A stretch of DNA of 47,214 nucleotides from Natrialba taiwanensis DSM 12281 (lineage in GTDB: Archaea; Halobacteriota; Halobacteria; Halobacteriales; Natrialbaceae), in assembly GCF_000337595.1 (NCBI RefSeq), contig NZ_AOIL01000054.1, positions 21,268 through 68,481 on the forward strand, in the 5' to 3' direction. The notes beneath the pieces are model-generated. The model made no database searches and was not told the DNA's origin. It saw only the letters and a list, made by a program, of their open reading frames with translations. Positions 17,432-26,379 of the stretch are shown one piece after another (within the stretch, counting starts at the first letter, position 1; each line of letters opens with the position of its first letter). The translations under genes and the position numbers were made by a program.

Positions 17432-17580
17432 CCCTGAAAATCGACCGACAGTGCCGGTATCTTTAAGTACATTCGTCAGGCAGCTCTTCGCACTATCTCG
17501 CTCCGCCGGTCGCCGCTCTCTCGTAATTGTTCGCGTAACTATTGTGTAATAAGGTCATTCCTCGGGGCGTCGAAAACACT

Positions 17581-17590
17581 TAAGTATATC
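17581..17590 (+). promoter_or_regulatory. TATA box of the small AbrB-like gene
   Basis: TAAGTATATC is centred about 35 nt before the ATG at 17621, leaving a leader of roughly 10 nt. Confidence 0.5.
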
Positions 17591-17620
17591 CTACGGCGAA
17601 GTTCGTCATAGAATCCCGCG

Positions 17621-17818
17621 ATGGTACGGAAAAAGAAGTTGAGTCCAAGCGGTGCGAAAGACGAAGACGGTAACTACCACAACGTCCACCTCAATCTCCA
17701 CGAGGATGAACTCGCAGTCGCGGGGATGGATATCGGCGACGAAGTTTTCGTTCGGGTCCGGGACGGGAAGATCATCATTCAGCAAGCCGACGAGGAAGAC
17801 GTCGAACACGAGTTCTAA
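17621..17818 (+). CDS. Small AbrB/SpoVT-like protein
   Basis: This 65-aa protein has a basic start (MVRKKKLSPSG), followed by the pattern of a swapped-hairpin AbrB fold: a polar loop, NVHLNL as the first strand, a short helix, then GDEVFVRVRDGKIIIQQA, close to the GDxVxVxxxxGxIxI core of AbrB-type transcription regulators and antitoxins. No toxin gene is adjacent. It could be a DNA-binding regulator, for instance of the divergent MC1 gene, but this is inference. Length and the strong TATA box argue for a real gene. Confidence 0.75.
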   Translation: MVRKKKLSPSGAKDEDGNYHNVHLNLHEDELAVAGMDIGDEVFVRVRDGKIIIQQADEEDVEHEF

Positions 17819-17930
17819 TCGACTATTGAACGACGGACAGAAGTGTCGTATGCCGAACATACTCGCCGCTACAGCACGAGCGTGGGTCCGTTTCACGTTC
17901 GGCCGCGCTCGTTTCTCGAGAAGACAGCAC

Positions 17931-17948
17931 TCAGTAGTCGACTACTGA
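17931..17948. repeat. 18-bp perfect palindrome
   Basis: TCAGTAGTCGACTACTGA reads identically on both strands. It lies in the 290-bp space between the AbrB-like gene and the M14 peptidase gene, 163 bp before the peptidase ATG. It could be a dimeric regulator site or the hairpin end of the upstream transcript. There is no T-tract right after it on the plus strand. Confidence 0.6.
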
Positions 17949-18110
17949 CCGTTGCACTCGCTGCAGCGGTCGACTTCTGCGACTGAATTCCGATCAGAGC
18001 ACGTCCGCCGTTGTAAGCGTACGTGTTCCAGAGACGCTCGCTCTTTCCACACCGTACTTACCGAGGATCATTGTGGGCTATTCCCGTGGGTAACGACCAC
18101 GTGATCGAGA

Positions 18111-21020
18111 ATGTCAGACGACACAGAGAACGAGACCCCGAGCAACGCGACGGACCGGTCGGCTGCCGGCGACGGGCATCTTTCCGCCGAACGGTTCACG
18201 AACAGTCCCGTCGATCGACGAACGTTTCTCCGCCTCTCGGCCACGACCGGTGCCGCGCTCGCGCTTCCCGGCAGTGCCATCGCCGACGTTTCCGGCGACG
18301 CGCTCACCGACGAGTTCACCTTCGTCGTCAATCACACGCCCGAGGCGTACGAGGCCGCGGCCGTCATCGAGTTCGGCGAGCGGGAGGCGTTTGACGCCTT
18401 CGCGGACGAGTACGAGGAAGAACCCGATCCGGAACTGTCCTGGGCACCGAAGGCGGTCACCCGGGAGGAGCCGACGCTCGCGGCGCACGCCCACCTCACC
18501 GCCGATGAGGTCGAGGACGTGCTCGACCTGAGCGGCGACGGCATTGCCGCGATGGATTACGCTCCCGGAGCGAACCCGTGGTGGACGATCGAGGCTCCCT
18601 ACGAGGAGGACGTCTTTCCGCCGGTCGAGGCGGCGCGTGACTACATTTCTTACGAGGAAACCGTCGAGGCGCTCGCACACCTCGAAGACACGTGCTCGGA
18701 CCGCGTCCGCGTCCACGATATCGGCGAGTCGCCGGGCTGGACGAACGCATTTACCGGCGAGGAGTCCGATCCGCGGGACGTCTACGTTGCGGAGGTGACG
18801 AACGACGTTCGAGACGAGACCGCCTTCGCTGAGAAGGAAAAGGTCGTCTTCTCGCTCAGCATTCACGGCGACGAACGCGCCGGCGTCGAAGCCGGCAGTC
18901 GGCTCCTCGAGGACCTCGCCCGCGGGGAGGCGGGGGTGTTCGAACCCCTACTTGACGACATCGCCGTCGTGTTCTTGTTTACCAATCCCGACGGCTGGGT
19001 CGCGCGCAACCCCCAGACCGAAATCCCGTGGGTCGAGGCCCACGACACCAACTTCCAGCGCGGCAACGCGAGCGTCTTCGACGGCCAGCCGATCGATACC
19101 AACCGGCAGTATCCGACCATCGGCTGGACGAATCCGAGCTTCCGGCCGGCCGAACCCGAGGGCGCACCCGACGAGTTCACCGAACTCGTGCCGGACTCGC
19201 TGGCCATCGTCGAGCACTTCCGCGGGTACGAGAACGTGGCGTTCCTCTGTGATTACCACGGGATGTACACGGCCGACCACCTGGTGTTCAACCTCGAGAC
19301 GAACGCGTCGTTCGAGCACGAGGGGACCCACGATCTGGACGAGGTCAACATCCGGATCGGCGAGGGGATGCAGGATCACTGGGGCGGTATCGACGCGATC
19401 GCCGACGACATCGAGACGGCCGGCGAGGAGATGTACGGCGCGCCGTTCGTGCCGGACGGCGACAGTTTCGACGGGCTCCTGGACTGGGGGTCGATCTACG
19501 ACTCCCTCGCCTACCAGATCACCGGGAGCTTCCTCGGCTGGGCCGGCCAACCCGAGGCGGACGGGGGACTCGGCGCGATTACCGTCGCCCCGGAGATCGT
19601 CCTCTCGAACCACTATATGAACGCACAGAAGGAGTGGAAACCCTACTGGTCGCGCCACTACGCGACGGCCTACCGGCTCTCGATGCGCGAGTTCGCCGAG
19701 ATGGCCGCCCGGGAAACGACCGCAACCGTTGCAACTGGCGGCCAAGACACGGCCTACGTCACGACGGACGAACTCACCCGCTCGTCCGCCGATCTGCCCC
19801 ACACGGGCATCGATTCGGGTCGAGGCAGAGACGACGGCCGCGGACGGGGGCCGGGACAGGCTCAGAATCAGGGTCGCGGGACGGCGGTACGGCGACGCCA
19901 CGAGGTCGTCCAGCCGGGACCGGCCGGTCAGTCGCACGTCGGCGCGGAGACCACGGACGCCTCTCACTCGCTGTTCGTGGATCTCGAGGGCGTACAGAAC
20001 GCGACCGACGGCACCGTTCGCGTCCGCGATCCTGCGGGAACCGTCGTCCGCGAGATTGACATCGCGGCAAAGGCCGATCCGGCCGACTCGGAAGTCCGAA
20101 CGCACGACTTCGAGGGAGCCTTCGTCCGCCGGCCGCAGGCAGGCCAGTGGACCGTCGAGGTCGACAGCGACGCCGAGGTACACGTCCTCACGACGGTCCT
20201 CGACGTGGAGAACGACGATGAGATCCCCGACCCCGGGGAAGTCCTCGGCTACGAGCAGCGCCCCTACACCGTCAATCCGATGCGGTTCTTCGCCGACCTC
20301 GACGAGTCGGTCGTCGACGGCGACGTGGACTACATGGGCACCCACCACGTGAGCGTCGGCCGCCTCCTGCGGGGCAACTCCGGAAAGCGCCACTACGACA
20401 AACTCGTCGTCTCCCACGACGACGGCATCGACGACTCGCGGTACCTCTCGGCCATCGAAGCCTTCGTCCAGGCCGGCGGGGATCTCGTCCTCACGGACTC
20501 GGGTGTGAACCTGCTCGCCGAACTCGAGATCGGCGACGCCGCCGACATCACCGCCGGCGACATCGCCGATGTCCTGCTCCCGTTCGCGAACCTCGAAAAC
20601 AGGGACTTCGAACACCCGCTGCTCGCCGGCATCAGACCCCGCCAGCAGGAGATCTGGAAGGGGTCACAGCTCGGCTACACAACCGGCGTCGACCAGCCCG
20701 CGACCATCGTCGAGCAAGCGGCGTTTGAGCGCGCCGGCGGCTCCGTCGCCGGCACGTTCACCGTCGGCGACCTCCAGGACGGCGAGTCGACCGCCCTCGA
20801 GTTCGGCGTCGCCGCCGGCACGCTCTCGGCGGGCGACAGCGAAATATCGATCGTCGGCTCGGTGCTGCCGCCCGCCCGGCAGACCGAACTCCACCCGTTC
20901 GGGATGGCCGACTACGCCGTGTCCTTTATGGGCCATACGCTCCTGTGTAACGCGCTCGGGTTCGAACAGCGCCGGTACGCCGACGGTGAACTCGTGCGGA
21001 CGTACGGGGAGATCCGGTAG
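18111..21020 (+). CDS. Tat-exported M14 family zinc carboxypeptidase
   Basis: This 969-aa secreted protein starts with a twin-arginine signal (DRRTFLRLSA, Arg36-Arg37) and a short hydrophobic Ala/Leu segment. The M14 carboxypeptidase domain covers about residues 180-550: zinc ligands in SIHGDERAG (His near 252, Glu near 255), the TNRQYP substrate-binding region and a third zinc His in DYHGMY near 382. A Gly/Arg-rich linker (near 565-600) follows. The C-terminal third has a beta-rich domain of the pre-peptidase/P-domain style and a GATase-like alpha/beta segment, whose role is unknown. It probably acts outside the cell on peptides. It is monocistronic; no clear TATA box at leaderless spacing was seen. 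Confidence 0.88.
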   Translation: MSDDTENETPSNATDRSAAGDGHLSAERFTNSPVDRRTFLRLSATTGAALALPGSAIADVSGDALTDEFTFVVNHTPEAYEAAAVIEFGEREAFDAFADEYEEEPDPELSWAPKAVTREEPTLAAHAHLTADEVEDVLDLSGDGIAAMDYAPGANPWWTIEAPYEEDVFPPVEAARDYISYEETVEALAHLEDTCSDRVRVHDIGESPGWTNAFTGEESDPRDVYVAEVTNDVRDETAFAEKEKVVFSLSIHGDERAGVEAGSRLLEDLARGEAGVFEPLLDDIAVVFLFTNPDGWVARNPQTEIPWVEAHDTNFQRGNASVFDGQPIDTNRQYPTIGWTNPSFRPAEPEGAPDEFTELVPDSLAIVEHFRGYENVAFLCDYHGMYTADHLVFNLETNASFEHEGTHDLDEVNIRIGEGMQDHWGGIDAIADDIETAGEEMYGAPFVPDGDSFDGLLDWGSIYDSLAYQITGSFLGWAGQPEADGGLGAITVAPEIVLSNHYMNAQKEWKPYWSRHYATAYRLSMREFAEMAARETTATVATGGQDTAYVTTDELTRSSADLPHTGIDSGRGRDDGRGRGPGQAQNQGRGTAVRRRHEVVQPGPAGQSHVGAETTDASHSLFVDLEGVQNATDGTVRVRDPAGTVVREIDIAAKADPADSEVRTHDFEGAFVRRPQAGQWTVEVDSDAEVHVLTTVLDVENDDEIPDPGEVLGYEQRPYTVNPMRFFADLDESVVDGDVDYMGTHHVSVGRLLRGNSGKRHYDKLVVSHDDGIDDSRYLSAIEAFVQAGGDLVLTDSGVNLLAELEIGDAADITAGDIADVLLPFANLENRDFEHPLLAGIRPRQQEIWKGSQLGYTTGVDQPATIVEQAAFERAGGSVAGTFTVGDLQDGESTALEFGVAAGTLSAGDSEISIVGSVLPPARQTELHPFGMADYAVSFMGHTLLCNALGFEQRRYADGELVRTYGEIR

Positions 21021-21072
21021 CTGCGCCGTCTCGAAACCACTCGCGGCGCTTCGCACCGCCTCACGGCGCGGG

Positions 21073-22839
21073 TTACTGCAGGGCCGCGAGATCGAACTCG
21101 AACGCCGCGACCGGCACCTCGAGATCGTGTTCGACGAGGATTTTCGGATGAACCTCCCCGATCACGCCCACCACCTCGTCGTCGATGACGACGGCTGCCG
21201 TTCGACCCGAAATGAAGGTGGGGTGTTCCGTCGGCGGCGTCTCGAGTTCAACGTCGAACCGACGGGCCAGCGCTTGCAGTCGCGCCTTGGCATCCTCGTA
21301 GCCGGCGTCGTGGTTCGCGAGAACGGCCCCGACGTGACGGCGTTCGTCGACGCCGATGTTCTCGGTCTCGTCGACGGTGGCGGTAAAGCCGATTTCCGCG
21401 AGGTGCTGGGGATACGCGCGGTGGGTGTTTCGCTCTAACACCATCAGCAGCGAGGGCGTGACCCACGTCCGCAACATCGTGAAGTCCTCGCTGTAGGGTT
21501 CCTTGATCGTCGCGGGCTCGCCGGCCCCGTAGACGCCTGCATCGGGGTCGAGATCGAGGCGATCGTAGTTCTCCGCCTCGCTGATCATGTGGAAGTTCAG
21601 CAGATCCTCGAACCCGAGGCCGACGAGTTGGGTGCGCGTCGCGTCTTCGAGCCGGGAGCGTTCGTGGCGACCGCCGACGGTCCCTACGTCGGGGTACTTC
21701 GGCTCGAGTTCGTTGAAGCCGTAGGCTCGCCCGAGGTCGTCGATGATGTCGAGCGGGTGGAGCACGTCGACCCGGTAGGGCGGAACGGTGAACTCGTAGA
21801 CGAGTTCGCCGTCGTTATCTCCTTCTTCCTTCGCCGCGTCGAGTCCCGACCGCTCGGCCAGGTCGATGACCTCGTCCGGATCGAGGTCGATTCCGAGGAT
21901 GGTCTCGATGCGGCTGTGGGGGACGGTCTTCGTCCGCGTCGAGAGATCCGGGCGGACGAGTTCACGGCCGCTGGACTGCGTCCGACCTCCATTCGAGTCC
22001 GCGTTCGCCGACTCGCCGTCTTCGTACTCGACGACGACGTCCTCGAGCGTCGCGCCGCGGGCCGCGAGCGCGTAGCAGACGATGTTCAGCATCTTGTCGA
22101 TCGTCCACTGGTCGGTGCCGGTCATCTCGACGAACAGGTCGCGAGAGTCCGTCGTGACCTCCGTTCGCCGGCCGTTGATCACCGGCGGGAACGAGAACAG
22201 CCCGATGTCGTCGTAGATCGCCGGGTAGCGCTCGTACTCGCTGACGAGATTCGCATAGGTCCGGCCCGTGTCGTGTTCTTCGAGCACCTCGGCAGGCGTC
22301 AGTTCGGCGTCCGAGTCGAGCGGCACGAAGCGGTCCCCGTCGGGGTCGATGCCGACGTACTCGATGGTCGGGTTGCCTTCCGTCGCCGGGCTTCCGCGGA
22401 GCATCGTCAGATCGTGAATCCCGATCGCGCCCTTCGCGCGCTTTCGGCCCATCGTCGCGTGTAGTTTCTCCTGGAGCTGGATCAGCGAGTCGAGGCTCTC
22501 CTCGTCGAGATCGATGTCGCGGATCACCGCGCCCGTCACGTACGGCCGCTCGTCCGGCACCGACTCGTCGACGCGAATGGTCCACTCCGCCGAGTTCGTC
22601 GCGGGAACGTGCACACCGCGGGCGTCACCGTACTGGTAACGCATCGAGCGGGCGACGCCTTCGACCGACAGGCGGTCGAGCCGATCCGGCGCGAACTCGA
22701 GTTCGAACGCGCCGTCTTCGGTGCGTCCCTCGAACTCGAGTCCGAGGCCGAACAGGTCCGCCTGCAGTTCGTCGTCGGATTTCTCGTCGTGGCCGGTCAG
22801 TTCGCGCAGTTCGTCGGGGTCGATATCGACCGTTGGCAT
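21073..22839 (-). CDS. pheT: Phenylalanyl-tRNA synthetase beta subunit
   Basis: This 588-aa subunit has the archaeal/eukaryotic length, without the long bacterial N-terminal EMAP domain. It begins MPTVDIDPDELRELTGHD and contains the B3/B4 domain (editing of mischarged Tyr-tRNA-Phe), a B5 domain near 290-380 and the inactive class II-like C-terminal domain. An Asn/Ser-rich acidic insertion lies near residue 290. Its ATG overlaps the pheS stop by one base (TGATG), so the two subunits of the alpha2-beta2 enzyme are translationally coupled. Confidence 0.95.
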   Translation of the reverse strand: MPTVDIDPDELRELTGHDEKSDDELQADLFGLGLEFEGRTEDGAFELEFAPDRLDRLSVEGVARSMRYQYGDARGVHVPATNSAEWTIRVDESVPDERPYVTGAVIRDIDLDEESLDSLIQLQEKLHATMGRKRAKGAIGIHDLTMLRGSPATEGNPTIEYVGIDPDGDRFVPLDSDAELTPAEVLEEHDTGRTYANLVSEYERYPAIYDDIGLFSFPPVINGRRTEVTTDSRDLFVEMTGTDQWTIDKMLNIVCYALAARGATLEDVVVEYEDGESANADSNGGRTQSSGRELVRPDLSTRTKTVPHSRIETILGIDLDPDEVIDLAERSGLDAAKEEGDNDGELVYEFTVPPYRVDVLHPLDIIDDLGRAYGFNELEPKYPDVGTVGGRHERSRLEDATRTQLVGLGFEDLLNFHMISEAENYDRLDLDPDAGVYGAGEPATIKEPYSEDFTMLRTWVTPSLLMVLERNTHRAYPQHLAEIGFTATVDETENIGVDERRHVGAVLANHDAGYEDAKARLQALARRFDVELETPPTEHPTFISGRTAAVVIDDEVVGVIGEVHPKILVEHDLEVPVAAFEFDLAALQ

Positions 22840-24371
22840 CAGTAGGTCACCTCCGTCTCGCGAAGCAGTTCCAGGTCACACAGCGTCCCGTGGATGTCCC
22901 GGATGTCCTCGAAGCCGTACATCAGCATGAGCAGGCGCTCTAAGGCCAGTCCCCAGGCCATCACGTCGCACTCCACGCCGAGGGGTTCTAACATCTCCTC
23001 GCGGAAGATACCCGAGTTCCCGATTTCGACCAACTCGCCGGTCGTCGGGTGAGTCCCGAACAGTTCGAACGACGGCTCGGTGTAGGGGTTGTAGTGGGGT
23101 TTGAACTGGATGTCTTCGATGCCGAACTGGGCGTAGAACTCCTCGAAGGTGCCCATCAGATCCCGGACCGAGAGGTCCTCGGCCATCACCCAGCCCTCGA
23201 TCTGGAAGAACTCGAGCAAGTGGGTCGGGTCGAGCGTGTCGTTGCGGTACACCTTCTCGACGCTGAAGAAGCGCGCCGGCGGTTCGATCTCGCCGATTTC
23301 CCTGCCGGACAGATAGCGCGTCGACAGCGAGGTCGTGTGCCCGCGGAGCGCGAGCGCCCGGGCGAAGTCCTCGTCCCAGGGCGAGTGATAGCCCTCGCCG
23401 TCCTCGCCGACGCCGTCCCTGTGGGCGCGCTCGACGCGCTCGACGAGTTCGGCCGGCAACTCGTCGATGTGGGTCGGCTGCTCCAGGGCGAACCGGTCCC
23501 AGTGCGTGCGGGCGGGGTGGTCCTGGGGCATGAACAGGCTGTCGTTGATCCAGAAGTCCGCGTCGACGTGCGGGCCTTCCATCTCCTGAAAGCCCATGCC
23601 GACGAGCACGTCCTTCACGCGGTCTGCCGTCTGGCGCAGGATGTGCACTCGGCCGCCCTCGAACTGCTCGGCGTCGGCCTCAACGTTGTACTCGGCGAAC
23701 TCGACGTCCTCCCACTCGCCGCCGGTGAGGAGTTCGGGCGTGACCTGGCCGACCGTCTCGGCCGTCTCGAGGCCCGCCATCAGCTCCGTGACGCCGTCGT
23801 CGGTCAGCGTGACCTCGCGGGTCGTCGTCTCGGCGAGTTCGAGCAATCCGCGTCGTTCGAGTTGGTCGCGGATCTCCGTGCTGAACTCGTCGGCGGCGAG
23901 TTCACTGTCGCCGTCACCGTCGTCTTCGAGCGCCGACAGGGCGTTCGCCTCCGCGTCGGCGTTCGGGTCGGCGTCGGGATCCGCGGTGATCTCGCCGCTG
24001 TCGATCTGTCCGTAGCCCTTGCGCGCGTAGTTCGAGAGCGCGATGTCGACCTGGTTGCCGTCGAGTTCGGCCGCGCCGATGACCTGTCCCATCGAGACGG
24101 GGTCGTCGTCGGCTCCCGCCTCGAGCGCGGCCTCGTAGAGGCGGATCTCGGGAAGGTCGCCGGCTGCGTATTCGGCTCCCTCGTCGGTGAGCGTGATCGT
24201 TTCGTCGACGCGTTCCGCGACGGCGACCAGTCCCTCGTCTTCGAGTTCGAAGACCGCGCCGGTGACGGTCTCGGGGGGGAGGTCGGTCGCCTCGGCGATG
24301 GCGTCGACGGACGTTGCGTCGTCCGCGTTCGCGGCCTGTAGGACCGCGACCTGTGCTGCTGGAAGTTGCAT
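22839..24371 (-). CDS. pheS: Phenylalanyl-tRNA synthetase alpha subunit
   Basis: This 510-aa catalytic subunit belongs to the class II synthetases. The N-terminal ~200 residues form winged-helix repeats that bind tRNA-Phe in archaeal enzymes, with a Asp/Ala/Asn-rich spacer near 133-150. The catalytic domain has motif 2 (VYRNDTLDPTHLLEFFQIEGW) and motif 3 (GLALERLLMLMYGFEDIRD). It is the first gene of the pheST operon and overlaps pheT by one base. Long for a PheS, but normal for archaea. Confidence 0.95.
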   Translation of the reverse strand: MQLPAAQVAVLQAANADDATSVDAIAEATDLPPETVTGAVFELEDEGLVAVAERVDETITLTDEGAEYAAGDLPEIRLYEAALEAGADDDPVSMGQVIGAAELDGNQVDIALSNYARKGYGQIDSGEITADPDADPNADAEANALSALEDDGDGDSELAADEFSTEIRDQLERRGLLELAETTTREVTLTDDGVTELMAGLETAETVGQVTPELLTGGEWEDVEFAEYNVEADAEQFEGGRVHILRQTADRVKDVLVGMGFQEMEGPHVDADFWINDSLFMPQDHPARTHWDRFALEQPTHIDELPAELVERVERAHRDGVGEDGEGYHSPWDEDFARALALRGHTTSLSTRYLSGREIGEIEPPARFFSVEKVYRNDTLDPTHLLEFFQIEGWVMAEDLSVRDLMGTFEEFYAQFGIEDIQFKPHYNPYTEPSFELFGTHPTTGELVEIGNSGIFREEMLEPLGVECDVMAWGLALERLLMLMYGFEDIRDIHGTLCDLELLRETEVTY

Positions 24372-24836
24372 TCGCTTGTGTAGATGGCTGCGTGGTGGTC
24401 AGTTAGCGGTTCCGACTCGAATCGATGGCGGTAGCGAGTGCAGTGAACGACGGTGGGTGTGACGACCCTCTCGCGACCGTTCCGTACCGATTCCACTGCG
24501 GCAACGGCCGCTCATCGGCGTCCTGTGACCGGTTTCACCGCGACGACCCGATGTGGATCACCGCGGGTTCACCGGATCCTCTCACTCTCAGCGCGCAAAA
24601 ACGAACCCGAATCCCGAGCGCAGCTGCTGTGGCTGACTCACGACGCTGGCACGAGTCGGGAATTCGGGTGCCATATGCGTTCGATACTCTGGCTGGGGCA
24701 AAAGCGTTGCGGGACGGTGACACTGCCCGCAACAGATCCTGCGCCGGCTCACCCGCGTTCGAACGACTCCTCGGCCAGTGGACTCGAACGGACTCTTGCA
24801 GCGGTCTCGAACGCGACCCCGTTGCGGACTCGCCGG
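24372..24836. other. Intergenic region, no gene seen
   Basis: These 465 bp lie between the pheS start and the end of the unrecognised 471-aa protein gene. I searched for tRNA arms and small genes and saw none that hold together. It should contain the pheS promoter, but no clear TATA box is visible. Confidence 0.5.
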
Positions 24837-26252
24837 CTACGAGTTCGACACGCGCGTCGTCTCCAGCGACCCCGATTCGACCCAGACGAACCCCGACTGC
24901 TCGGCCGCCGCCTTCGCCCGCGAAACCGCTGCCGGATCGAACGCGTCGCCGAACTCGATGCGCGTCTCCGAGCGCTCTGTTTCCGGCAGCTCCGGCAGGA
25001 ACTCTTCGTCCTCGAGCAGTCCGCGAACGGAGACGTTCCCGCCGGCACCGAGGGCCGCACCCAGCGCGCGATACCGGTCGGTTTCGGTCTCCCACTCGAC
25101 ATCGCCCCCGAAGGAATCGTTTGCAACCCGCGTCGTCGTACTCGAACCCGAGAGCGAGCCGAACTCGTCGGCGGCCGTCCCATTGGATGCTGACGCGTCC
25201 GTCCCGGACGATGCTGAGACCGAGGGCGATGCCGAGGACGATACCGTGGCTGACGCTCCGTCGAACTCCTCGAGTTCAGTTTGCGAACGCGGGTCGGTGC
25301 CGGGTCCGGCTGTGTCGGCGTTGGCATCGGTTCCGGCTGTGTCGGCGTCGGTTCCGGGTCCGATTTCGCTGGTCTCGTCGGTGCCAGCCCCGGCCACCCG
25401 CGAGACGCTCGGTGAGCCGCGGAGTTCGAAGTCGCTCTTGCTCTCGCGCTCCGGGGCCGCTGTCGCCTCGGCTTCTGCCTCCTCGATCAGCGAGTTGAAC
25501 TCGTCACCTGCCGTCCGCGTCCCGTCGCGCTCGCGATCGGCGGCCCAGTCGGGCCACGGGGCAGCGCCGTCGCCCGGTGTTGCACTCGAGTGGGCTGCCG
25601 ACTCGTCGGGGACGTACGCCCCGAGTTCGTGCTCGGGGAGGAGCGGCGTTCCGATGGCGTCGATTCGCGGGCCGTACCGTTCGCGCAGGCGAGCGAGTTC
25701 GGTTTCTTCAACCAGCGCGGCCCGCCAGCGATCGACGCCGGCGGAGAGCAGGACGAATCGAGCGTCGGTTCCGGCGAGCAGTGAGGCGTTGATCGCTTGC
25801 AGGATCGCCGGCAAATTGTCGGTGCCAAGCGGCGTGTCGGGATACTCGACGGTCGTCTCCCGCTCTCGGCCCTGGTAGTCGGACGCCTGCAGGTGGAGCC
25901 GGTCGTCCGAGCGCAGCGCTGCGGCGATCCGTTCGCACCGAAACGACCAGCCGATAGCGTCGAAGACGGCTGTCAGTTCTCGATCGAGCGCATCCTGGGC
26001 GTAGCGTGCGGCGCAACTGAGTCCGCGCTCGCTCCCGGCGATCGTCCGGCGGAGGACGGCCGTCCGATCCCGGCCGGCCGCGAGTTCGTCGGCGAGGGCG
26101 GTTGCGAGGTCGTCGGGTCCACTGTTGACGCCGCCGTCGTGTCGCCGCGTCCGGATATCGGCCGCCGTGACGCCGAAGGAGCCGAGGATAGCTGCACAAC
26201 TGAGGAGGTCGTCAGCATCCTCGGGGGGATCGGGAGGACGAGAGGAGGGCAT
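24837..26252 (-). CDS. Uncharacterised haloarchaeal protein with low-complexity centre
   Basis: I do not recognise this 471-aa protein. The N-terminal ~210 residues look like a folded alpha/beta domain (DDLATALADELAAGRDRTAVLRR; LAGTDARFVLLSAGVDRWRAALVEE). Residues about 215-385 are a disordered acidic linker of Ser, Thr, Asp, Gly and Ala with degenerate GTDADTAG-type repeats. A compact C-terminal domain (~85 residues) follows. There is no signal peptide or membrane helix. A strong TATA box (TTATATAA) lies about 32 nt before the ATG at 26252. It sits just downstream of trpS on the same strand, 127 nt away, but has its own promoter. No function is proposed. Confidence 0.75.
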   Translation of the reverse strand: MPSSRPPDPPEDADDLLSCAAILGSFGVTAADIRTRRHDGGVNSGPDDLATALADELAAGRDRTAVLRRTIAGSERGLSCAARYAQDALDRELTAVFDAIGWSFRCERIAAALRSDDRLHLQASDYQGRERETTVEYPDTPLGTDNLPAILQAINASLLAGTDARFVLLSAGVDRWRAALVEETELARLRERYGPRIDAIGTPLLPEHELGAYVPDESAAHSSATPGDGAAPWPDWAADRERDGTRTAGDEFNSLIEEAEAEATAAPERESKSDFELRGSPSVSRVAGAGTDETSEIGPGTDADTAGTDANADTAGPGTDPRSQTELEEFDGASATVSSSASPSVSASSGTDASASNGTAADEFGSLSGSSTTTRVANDSFGGDVEWETETDRYRALGAALGAGGNVSVRGLLEDEEFLPELPETERSETRIEFGDAFDPAAVSRAKAAAEQSGFVWVESGSLETTRVSNS

Positions 26253-26279
26253 CCGTTGTCGGTGCTTTCACGAACGGCC

Positions 26280-26287
26280 TTATATAA
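26280..26287 (-). promoter_or_regulatory. TATA box of the 471-aa protein gene
   Basis: TTATATAA is centred about 32 nt before the ATG at 26252; one of the strongest TATA matches in the window. Confidence 0.6.
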
Positions 26288-26379
26288 CTTCGTCAGACGC
26301 CAAAACACAATGCCGACGCGGGGAGAAACGTACCGCTGCCGTCACAGCCGACTCTTCGACTGCGGTGGGGTCGGGAGTA

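Noticed and set aside
18948-20615. 555-codon frame opposite the M14 peptidase gene
   Set aside because: It is antisense to a gene with a clear signal peptide and zinc motifs.
24372-24836. Possible tRNA gene around a GTTCGAA sequence near 24760
   Set aside because: The sequences flanking GTTCGAA do not form a T-arm stem, and no matching acceptor or anticodon arms were found.
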